A program made the translations under genes and the position numbers. Shown here piece by piece: positions 25,701 through 34,262 of a stretch of 64,000 nucleotides of DNA. The notes beneath the pieces were generated by a model, which did not search any database, was not told the DNA's origin, and worked only from the letters and a program-made list of their open reading frames with translations. How positions within the stretch are numbered: the stretch's first letter is position 1; every line of letters begins with the position of its first letter. This DNA is from Marisa cornuarietis. Lineage: Eukaryota; Mollusca; Gastropoda; Architaenioglossa; Ampullariidae. Location: NCBI GenBank assembly GCA_004794655.1, contig SMMW01000622.1, positions 2,604,001 to 2,668,000 on the forward strand. The letters are read 5' to 3'.

Positions 25701-28653
25701 ACATGCATCCACACACACACACACACACATGTGCATGTCTGAAATCGAAAACCTTTTTGGTAATCTGCAAGATTTTATCTTCTAGATGACAGTCATCAAT
25801 GTGCCGACTCAGCAGCTGCATGTGATCAAGAATGGGTCGAAGATGCTGCAGTCGATGCTTCAGATCATGTTTCCAGAATGCCTGTCGCTGGTGCTCCGTC
25901 CAAAAGTGGTAAGATAAAAATAACCGTGGAAAAACATACCTTTCAATACAGATAGAAAATAAATCAACCACAAAGGGCAAGAACTCAGAGAAGGTGACAA
26001 TCTGTTGACTAAAATAGCAATGTTTCCCTAGATGTTCATTAAAAGCTGTGACATGCTCTCAAAGTGTCAAGTAAGGACGAAGAAACTTATTAACAACCAC
26101 GTACATAAAAAATATTTGCACACACATACATACAGAGGACTAATAGTGAAAACTAATAATGAAAGGAAAAAAACAAACAACAAGACTCACGCAAGAGGTA
26201 TAGCCACTGAGCCTCCTGGAACCAAGGCCAGTACCAGGACTGGGATGACTTTAAAAAAATCTCTGGGGACCTGAAAGGTGTAAAAGTCTTATATTACTAA
26301 CCATATAATCACCCCATGAGAATCAGGCTGGCTCAGCCGACGAAGGGAAGGCTGAAAAGGGGAAGTTTCATCCATCAGACGAGGATCCTTGAACGAAAAA
26401 ACCCAAGATATCTTGGAACAAGACCCCAGAGAGATCCCCCTATACCGGACAAACCCAGCATGGAATGAATCTGCTTTCCCCCTGATCCACTGCAACATCC
26501 ATGGTGTCGGCAAGAAAGATTCCCAAGACGACACTGCGAAAAAGTCCTGTACTCTGGAGTATATCCACAGCAACTTCCCACAAGACCAGTGGACTCATGT
26601 GTACACTGACGGATCAGCGGAACAAGCTGTGAAGAAGGGTGGTGCCAGAATCTTCATTCGGTATCCAGGAGGAAGAGAAGACCGCCTCTCCCTCACAACC
26701 GGCCTCTATTCCACCAACTTCAAAGCGGAAGTAGTGGCCATTCAGACCGGTGCCACCCACATTGAGAACAGCCCAGACACCTCCAACAACATCGTCTTCT
26801 TTACAGATGCACTATCTGTTCTACAGGCCTTACAGACTGCCAGAGACAAGGAATTGAACGCCCTGACCACTGCTCTCTCCTCCTTATGCAGAAACCACAC
26901 AGTCGTCTTACAGTGGATTCCCTCCCACTGCGGTGTATTTGGCAACGAAGCCACAGACACTCTTGCCAAGGAAGGATCCACAAAAGAGCAGCAAGACAAG
27001 TCCACCACCTTCAATGAAGTCAAAACCATCATCAAGGCCAAACAGCATAACAAATGGCTACAGCAGCACCCACGTTTCAACCAGAACGACCCATACTACC
27101 TGCTCACAAGGGCCGAACAGGTCATTATTTTCAGACTGAGGACAGGCCACAACCGTCTCAATCACCACCTATACACCAAACTCCGGATCGGCCAGACGGA
27201 CAGATGCCCGTGCCAGACAGGCAGCCAGACAACAAAACATCTACTGCAAGAATGCCCCATGCACGAAAACCTCAGACACCGCATCTGGACTGATGAGACG
27301 CCGGTATCAAGGAAGCTACACGGCAGTCTGGAGGACCTGCGGTGCACAGCATCATTTGTACAAGAGGCAGGCGTATCCATTTGAGTGACCGACAACAACA
27401 ACAACACTAACCATATAGTTGTCAAGATAAAAATAATAATGGTCATAATTGTCAGCCGCTGACAACTAAAACTCTATTTGCTGTTCCACTACAAAGAATA
27501 GAAGGCATGAAAAATTGAATACACAAAGAATAGTTAAGACACAGCCCATGAAGACATGAAAGAGAAAGGGAAACAGGGAGAAGAAAATCAGAAAAATCAG
27601 CCAATTGCATTGAGGAAACAAATGTATGCTTAAAAGTCTGTATCACTGACAGAGTATGAGGGAGTAGAACAAGGAAGTCTAAAGACTGGGATCGCAAAAA
27701 AGAAAATATATATTACAATAGCTAAGTAAACCTCTCCCTTCATTTCAGTGAGTTCATATTTGAACACATTAGCCTTATGTTTGTTTAACTGTATAATGCA
27801 ATCAAACAATAGAAATAGCATGATTTCATAGAAGGAGCATCAAAGAGTTGTGAAAGCATTTTATCAAAGAAATCTGTTAGATGTAAATCATTGTATTAAA
27901 ACCTATTTTAGCAACAAAACAGTATTACATGATAAATATACATGAATGTGTTTATTAAAAGTGATAGCCATTACCTGTCTAAGTACTTCAAGCTGGCGGC
28001 GAGAGAGTTCTGTGAGGCTCCGACCTGACCACAATCCTGTCATAACCTGGTAATATTCTCTCGAATCCCTTACAAAAGAGCTCAAACCTGCACAAAAAAT
28101 TCTTTTTAATACATCAGTGATTGTATTTTATATTTTACAAAATCTCTAGAAAGTAAACAGGATGCTAAAATTAATTTTTATACATGCTGCATTAATTTTG
28201 TTAAAAAATTGTGAAACATTGCACAAAAATAATTTTGCTCTCTTTACTCACCATTTCATAAAATCCAGAAGGGAGAAGTAAAGAAGAGACAGGCAAATGG
28301 AAGAATGATCATGATACAAAAATAAAACCTCCCTTTTCCACTAAAAACAAATGGCAATCAATAAACACGATGTACCTGTTTTAAATGTCCGGTAAATCTG
28401 GAAAACTGTTGGGTATGCTTTTTCTAGTCTGGTTGTAGACTCATTCACCATATCTATCACCTTATCAATCATATATCGCTTTAGTATTCCAGGTGGTTTC
28501 ACTTTGTCTTGTGTTGCATGATTTGAGCAATGCCTGCACAAACTTGATATCAATTCACAAGCAAGCTTACCTTTTATCCTACAATGGTCAATTATTTAAT
28601 CAACGTCAATGGTGTTCAGTCTGCTAAACATTCACAATAGTCTGTCTGTTTTT

Positions 28654-28692
<39 letters not shown>

Positions 28693-29025
28693 AGCATGCA
28701 CACAAATTATATCACCCTTTTTACGCCGCGACAGTCATCGTGTATCTGAAGAAAAACGCTCATCTTCCACCAGTTGTAGCAGACGATAACATTAATTGCC
28801 GCTACAGCCAACCCTTGTTCGTAGATTTATTTTTTAAAACGGAAATCGTAAATATTTTAACGAGTAAGGGCATGCTATTTTAAAATGAGTACTAAGTGCA
28901 TACTTGCATTGAGGAAGCCTGCTGAACGTGACAGAGCTGTTTCGTAATATGCACACGGCTAAAACAGTCCGAACGTGTGTTGAAGACGCCATGATAAGTT
29001 GCGTCTGGTTATTGCGGGCTGGCAT
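22726..29025 (-). CDS. LETMD1: LETM1 domain-containing protein 1 (LETMD1-like)
   Basis: Eight minus-strand exons (28904-29025, 28376-28533, 27975-28087, 26191-26270, 25753-25939, 25310-25411, 24944-25078, 22726-22899) join in frame to 356 residues, close to the 360 of human LETMD1. The N-terminus is basic and Ser/Thr-rich without acidic residues, fitting a mitochondrial targeting sequence; MPARNN or the internal MASSTH could be the start. From about residue 131 comes VPRDFFKVIPVLVLALVP, a hydrophobic membrane-type segment, then YVFPRLFLSYHFWTEHQRQ, matching the human FPR...FW motif. The LETM1-like domain ends with LRRSRLKADTLLLH and ACYWRGLNP near residue 300. The family acts in the mitochondrial inner membrane. 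The donor after exon 5 (GTTTTC) is weak. Introns hold two LINE insertions. It is head to head with SNAPC5 and convergent with CSRNP. Confidence 0.9.
23313..24791 (-). mobile_element. 5'-truncated L2/CR1-like LINE, decayed
   Basis: On the minus strand a reverse transcriptase is recognisable: SAYRPFHSTETAL, LTMLDLSAAFDTIDHT, a QGSVLGPI-type motif, and the FADD catalytic box near 24400, followed by C-terminal RT/thumb similarity. Several in-frame stops make it a pseudogene. The element ends on the left in an AAT repeat, as CR1/L2 elements do. An approximately 20-bp target duplication ending TTTGACAAA flanks it (23293-23312 and 24792-24812, one indel). It lies in the last LETMD1 intron, in the same orientation as the gene. 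Confidence 0.8.
25711..25729. repeat. (AC)n microsatellite
   Basis: A short AC run in the LETMD1 intron following exon 5. Confidence 0.8.
26308..27405 (+). mobile_element. 5'-truncated LINE with intact RNase H ORF
   Basis: A 12-bp target duplication ACTAACCATATA (26296-26307 and 27406-27417) brackets the copy, which ends in an ACA/ACAAC repeat tail. An uninterrupted ORF (26389-27384, about 331 residues) carries the RNase H catalytic set: D in HVYTDGSAEQ, E in FKAEVVAIQTG, D in FFTDALSVLQAL and D in GNEATDTLAKEG. A zinc-knuckle-like CPCQTGSQTTKHLLQECP follows. This layout is typical of the C-terminus of RNase H-bearing non-LTR retrotransposons. The reverse transcriptase is missing, so the copy is dead on arrival, yet its frame and duplication are clean, suggesting a recent insertion. 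It lies antisense in LETMD1 intron 3. Confidence 0.85.
28656..28690. repeat. (AC)n microsatellite
   Basis: About 17 perfect AC units in LETMD1 intron 1. Confidence 0.9.
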
Positions 29026-29246
29026 TTAAACGAAATATGAAGCACAATCTATGAATTTTTATTCACTTAACTAGAGCCATAAAAGCAGCTTCTTTAAATT
29101 GATGAAAATAGATTTTATGTAAAACTTTTTATTTTTCCCTTGTTGGTTTGAAGAATTATTTTCGGCGAAGACAAAATATACGTCTTGCCAATCTGTGCAG
29201 ATGTACGACAACCACTCGTACTTTTGGCATTGATGTTGCTCGGACA
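29026..29246. promoter_or_regulatory. Bidirectional promoter between LETMD1 and SNAPC5
   Basis: Only 221 bases separate the start codons of two divergent genes, so both promoters and both 5'UTRs must overlap or abut here. The interval is AT-rich in its middle with a GC-richer right end. I see no convincing TATA element. Start positions of either mRNA are not determined. Confidence 0.6.
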
Positions 29247-29878
29247 ATGTCGAGGCATCGGGAATTAGAGATGCTTAAAAAGCAAGAGGCTACCCTTATT
29301 AAACTACAAATGGCATTCAGTGATCAGTTAAATCGACTTAAGGTATGTGGCAGTCGCGCAGACAGAAGTGGAAGAATGCTTGAGTAAAGGATCAAAATGT
29401 GACACTAAACATACATGTATATAGGCCTATATTTATATGAAAAAAAAAAGGTAAAACAACCTAAAAGTGTGAGTGCAGCCCATATATGATTGGATTTTCC
29501 TTCAGTTTTCTCCCCCACTGAATGTTGGAATTTATTTGCACATGCAGCACATCTAAGGCAGACCCTTTTCAATCACAAGCATGTAATTTATGATATGTAA
29601 ATGTGGAAGTTCTGAGTGAAACCATATTGCAGAATGATATGGAAAATAATCCTCCCAAGTTTTTGGCAGGTGGAAGAACTTGCTCTGACGAATCTTTTAA
29701 GACTGCAGCAAGAAAAGGACAACGAACATGATTCAACTGCGGCACAACAAACAAGCAACAAGGTAATTTTAGGGAACCGGTTGATTTGACCATCAGTAGA
29801 TTCGACCACAGCACAAGTCGATTCGACCACGACCAGAACCCATAGTCAATTTGACCACTGCCTATAGACGATTTGACC

Positions 29879-29919
<41 letters not shown>

Positions 29920-30523
29920 CCACAAAATAAGTGAATTTCGTATTTGGTTGACACACACATTCGCACATACACAGAGTCAAGGGGGTGTGAGAGAAAGACA
30001 TGAAGTATATCCAGATCAATATAAATCAGAGTTTTCACATTTTTAACGCTTTATGCTTTTATTTAAAACATGGGCTTTTTCTCATGAATACCTGTATTCA
30101 TATGTTTTATATCCCAGTAGTCCTTTTAACCCTTCTTAAACTGAAGCACTTGAATAGGAACCAAGCTAATTGCTTGGTATCGTTTACATTTTCACATTTC
30201 AGAATTTCAATAAGCAGTTTGTTTTTGCTGTATAGTGGAACATTTTGAAGGAACATAGACGGATATTATTGTACTGTGGGTAGTGAAACAAAAGGTGGGT
30301 TTCATCCTCAGACAGTGGTTCCTACACCAAATGGATGATCATTTATATTATGAGGGTTCTGGTTATGAATAAAGTGGTTCTTGTGAATATTGATGTCACT
30401 AACTCCCAGTTGATAATGAAACAAAGCATCCCTAAAACATTTTACACGGTCAAAACACAGTTCTGGTGTGAGGACATTCTCATAGACAATATACAGATAG
30501 AAACAATCTCTGTGCCTCATGTG

Positions 30524-30555
<32 letters not shown>

Positions 30556-32735
30556 CAGAGAAAGTAGATCCAAGTCTATATAAATATGTATATCATGTGA
30601 CTACTTTGCATATAAAAAAATGTTTCTTTTTTTTTTTAAGCATACAACGAACAACAAATATGTCATGATGCTAAATAGTAACTTCTGTACTTGGTGGTCG
30701 AATCAACTGAGGCCAGTGGTCATATCGACTGCAGGCTGTGGCTGAATCAACTCAGGGTTGTGAACGAATCGACAAAGCATTGTGGATAAATCAACCCATG
30801 AGTGGTCAAATTGACTTTGTCCAATTGATAATGGTTGAATGGTTGGCTGGTTGATTTAGTAGGGAAGTGTTTCCACTCTGAGGTGATTTTGCACTGTTGG
30901 GGGGAGATGGAGGGGGTAGGATACCAGAGTACCCGGAGATAACCCCCAATGCCCAGGCCTGTGAGGGTGTCACAAGACGAGATCTGAACCCAGACCTTCA
31001 CATTGCAGTGGTGACAAACGAGTGTTTTAATCATTGCACTATCAGGCACACCTTAAATGGTCAAATGACCAATAGCCTAATTTTATAGATCTACTTTGTA
31101 TCAGCTGACTAATGCCACCCCTTTTATTCACTTTGGTGCAACAAAGGACTTCTATATGTTTAATATGTTGCAACTGTTGAAATGAATTTGCTGATATTTT
31201 GCCTTTTAGAGACCACCAATATAGAAAACACATAAGCATTAATCTGGTCACAGTTTGAAACATTGGTGACATTTTGTCAACTGCTTATTGTTGGCTTTAG
31301 AAGCAGGACTCATGTTAGCATTACTGTAGGTGTCTGGACCAATGGCATAGTTTCTTGTTTAAACGTAAATAGCAAACGTAAAAAAATATGATAGTTACGT
31401 CTTTATTTTGTTTTCACAGAAAGCTAAGTGAAATATATAATACCTGGCAATAACTGTAAGTACAAGCAGAAAGGGTTCGCCACATAAACTTGCAAAACTG
31501 TACTTAATTACTTGATTACTGTACATGCAAACCTTAACATCATTGTTAAACTTTCTGACACTTTAGCCAGTCATGGAACACTTCGAAAACAGAGGTTCTG
31601 AAGTGTTGGACCTTGCTGTAGGCTACTCTCGAAATGGTGAGTTGAATTTTTCTTATCACTCTGACAGTAATTTTTAATAATTATAAAGTACAGAAAAAAC
31701 ATAAAACTAGGCTCACCATGCTTTACAAACACCAACTGAGATTTACAAAATGAAAACTTCCTGTGCATCTCTCTCTCTCATATGCATAAATGTTCAATAT
31801 ACACTACACTTTTTTCTAACACTCACACATATTCACGCAGACAGTAAAACGTCATAAGCAGAAAAGATTTGTGTTATTATTTTATTTATTTATTTTTGCT
31901 TACATAGTCCTGTACCTTATTATGGGTCTCTGGTCTATTTATGAAACTTACATACTTAACCTTCAAAATAGTACTTATAATGTGTTCAGTACTCAGAGGA
32001 TAAATAACATTTATTACTGCAGCAGAATGTGATAGAGGCAGGCACAGTTCTCCACATTATGAATCAGTTTTAAATGGTGTGTTGAGCAGATTAGTTCTTG
32101 TATTGAAATTTATTGTGGAGTTATATCTTAATACATATAGTGTTGCAATGTACTTGTGTGGGGTTCTGATAGAGTGCTATACAACTCTATATCACATAGT
32201 TTTGTGTGATCCTGACAAAATTTTCCATGAAAACTTAGTGAGTTGTAGAGTTTTGCTCTAGAGCATCAATGTTTTAATGTTTTACCTGCTAAATAAACTT
32301 GAACAATCCCTTATGTAGCCCAAATTTTGACAGGATTTAGATGATGCCCAATGTGAGAGATGTGGTGCCTGGTAGCACTGCAATATTTATCTCCCCTTTA
32401 CTAGAAACACCACCCACCATCCCTCAGGTGGTCTGCAGGTACACTGAGCACTGACATCAGGTGAAGGGGTATCACTTAAGCAGCAAGAGGAACTCTTGCT
32501 GCTGATACCATATACATTTATGAAATTTAAAACTCATCAAGTGTTCTAGTGTGTTGACAGACTAGTAAATCTGCTTTCAGAGGAAGAAGAGGAGGAGGAA
32601 GAGGAAGACAGCGAAGAGGAAGGCTACAGCTACAAAGATCAGCTGACATTATTTCTGGAGGATATGTTGACACGGCAAAAGCAGGATGCAAGTAAAAAGA
32701 CAAATAAACCAGAAGACAGTGAAGAAGAAATGTAA
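29247..32735 (+). CDS. SNAPC5: snRNA-activating protein complex subunit 5 (SNAPC5-like)
   Basis: Four exons (29247-29342, 29670-29762, 31567-31636, 32581-32735) join in frame to 137 residues; human SNAPC5 has 98. The N-terminus is a short coiled coil (LKKQEATLIKLQMAFSDQLN) leading into DQLNRLKVEELAL at residues 26-38, which matches the human family signature across the exon 1/2 junction. From residue 87 the protein becomes strongly acidic (a run of about nine Glu, then DSEEE), as in the human C-terminus. The family helps hold together the complex that binds the proximal sequence element of snRNA promoters for RNA polymerases II and III. The start was chosen as the ATG of MSRHRELEML; the frame stays open upstream. 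An alternative last exon exists at 33489-33625. Intron 2 contains an inverted-repeat element and a SINE. Confidence 0.85.
29779..30822. mobile_element. Non-autonomous inverted-repeat element with about 22-bp modules
   Basis: The left arm (about 29779-29880) repeats a module: GGTTGATTTGACCATCA, GTAGATTCGACCACAG, GTCGATTCGACCACGA, GTCAATTTGACCACTG, GACGATTTGACCA. The right arm (about 30690-30822), read on the minus strand, repeats the same: GTCAATTTGACCACTC, GGTTGATTTATCCACA, GTCGATTCGTTCACAA, GTTGATTCAGCCACAG, GTCGATATGACCACTG, GTTGATTCGACCACCA, at a period of about 22. The interior has an ATC microsatellite (29881-29916), GT/GA runs near 30520-30560, and no recognisable transposase. No target duplication could be fixed. 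It lies in SNAPC5 intron 2. Confidence 0.65.
29881..29916 (+). repeat. (ATC)12 microsatellite
   Basis: Twelve perfect ATC units directly inside the left arm of the inverted-repeat element. Confidence 0.95.
30860..31052 (-). mobile_element. tRNA-derived SINE sharing a LINE-type 3' tail
   Basis: On the minus strand the copy begins GGTGTGCCTGATAGTGCAATG, like a tRNA head, with a B-box-like GGGTTCAGATCTC (30979-30991) about 60 bases in. A body with ATCTCCGGGTACTCTGG follows. Its last 45 or so bases (CAGTGCAAAATCACCTC, then GTGGAAACACTTCCCT) match the 3' end of the LINE at 40318-42235 (CAGTGCGAAATCGCCTT, GTGGAAGCACTTTCCC). It sits in SNAPC5 intron 2. Confidence 0.6.
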
Positions 32736-33079
32736 TGTGGAGAAGGAAAGAGATGTGGTACAGGTAGAAATGGATGGCTTCGTGCTAAACATATCTAGTT
32801 CTTTTATATCTTGAATAGTTATATTGATTCTTCATTATTAAATGATTTCAAGAAAAATTATTAAGAATTAAGAGCCTTGTATTTGTCTATTACCAGGCAC
32901 TAGCTAGGTATATCTGACAATTTTAGTTGGTATGTAAATATAAAATAACTCCAGATCTCATACAGAGAACAGAACTGACTTTGTACAAAACAAGATTGCC
33001 ACACAAGGAACCTCTACTTTCAACAGTCAAGTGACATAAGCTGGTCTTTGGTCATGTGATCTGGCATTACACCTTTTCG

Positions 33080-33290
33080 AAGACTATCCTTCAAGGCACC
33101 TTAGAGGGTAGTCGATGCTGGCCAAAGAAAGAACTGGCTTAAGAACGTCAAAGACTGGACTGGTGATCCTGTACAGGACCTCCTCACTATCGCCCACAAT
33201 AGGCAAGAGTGGCTGGCCCTGTCAGCTGCTGCTGAGTCTGTCCATGTGCCCCCCCAAGTGACAGGTGCCGATCAAGAGACAACTGACTGA
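33080..33290 (+). mobile_element. C-terminal fragment of an RTE-like LINE
   Basis: A plus-strand frame with interruptions reads TILQGTLEGSRCWPKKEL, then a DWTGDPVQDLLTIAHNRQEW segment and a SAAAESVH end. This pattern (ILQGTLEG..., W...V..WTG, LL..AH.R..WR.L.A) is the familiar end of invertebrate RTE-type ORF2 proteins. It lies between SNAPC5 exon 4 and the alternative last exon. Confidence 0.6.
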
Positions 33291-33488
33291 TAGAAAAGTT
33301 GAGATAAGCCAAAAGATGAAGATCAGCAGATAAAATGGTGTAGTGTCTTTGTTTTATGTGACGTGTTTTTCCAGACCTTCAGCTTTTGGTTCACATTTAT
33401 TTAGCAGTTTGTAAAGTTTGCTAGTTAAAGATTTGTAAACTGTATTTTTCGAGCTTAAATTAAGAAAATTTTCATTCTGAAATTTCAG

Positions 33489-33625
33489 AATGGCAGCTAG
33501 CAAAAGTGCAGAAACTAGCAAAGAATAAGCCTGCTGTGGACATCACTCAATCAGACATAGGCAAAGAGCTTACATCCATTTTAAGAGATCTGTGGGTGAA
33601 TGGAAGACCAGTGGGTGGCAAATGA
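33489..33625 (+). CDS. SNAPC5: Alternative terminal coding exon of SNAPC5
   Basis: A good acceptor (AATTTCAG) opens an exon whose frame encodes WQLAKVQKLAKNKPAVDITQ and continues through GKELTSILRDLWVNGRP to a stop at 33623. The phase requires one incoming base. A donor inside exon 4 (after 32691, GCAA then GTAAAA) gives that phase, joins to KWQLAKV and yields a 168-residue protein whose acidic region continues into this tail; exon 3 could also splice to it directly. A poly(A) signal at 33707 follows. I do not recognise this tail from human SNAPC5. That it belongs to this gene is inference from phase, strand and position. Confidence 0.5.
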
Positions 33626-33706
33626 ACAGTCTTGGCATGGGACTTCATCATGTGTGTGTGTGTGTGTGTGCAAGTGAGAAAATATGTGCATTTTAAAATG
33701 AAAAAA

Positions 33707-33742
33707 AATAAACATCAAAACCAAATGTTTAGTTTTTTTATT
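33707..33742. terminator. Facing poly(A) signals of SNAPC5 (+) and PHB1 (-)
   Basis: AATAAA on the plus strand at 33707-33712 and AATAAA on the minus strand at 33737-33742 lie 24 bases apart. Cleavage normally occurs 10-30 bases downstream, so the two transcripts would end within, or just past, each other's signal. Confidence 0.5.
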
Positions 33743-34262
33743 AGCACTTTTTACTTGCACGCTCTAAACCATACGCATTGATGTTCATAAAGCAGTCTTG
33801 TAAATTCTCATGATGAAACTGTCACATAAGCAGCATTCTCAACTTGTATGCACACTTAAAATAACAAAATTCTCCCACTGAAATCTTTCTTTGCATTTTC
33901 TAGCGCTGAACAGTTGAGAAATGCTATCTCAAACTGTGAACACATGCATACTTTATGTAAATTAAAAAATTCAACTGATACACTTAGACTCAGGTTCTGT
34001 TGGCAATCAGATTAGCATTATTTTCAGAATAAACATGCTAAAAAAATTTGATTGTGAAACAGAAAAATGTAGTTTCCCATACACAACATAAAGAAGAGAC
34101 TCTAAAGCCAGATGAAAACTCATGATTTAAGATAACTCGAATTAATTGAAAAATTCCAAATGAGACACTCTTCTTACAATGTTACTGTAGAGCAGGAATC
34201 TTCCTTGCACAGAAATATTGATTATGTTTCTAAAGAAATGTTATCTCAAGCCAAGATAGGCT

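Noticed and set aside
25940..25983. Extension of LETMD1 exon 5 to an upstream acceptor (FLPFVVDLFSICIE)
   Set aside because: The frame is open, but joining exon 4 at 25939 gives the correct phase and aligns the membrane segment directly with YVFPRLF as in the human protein.
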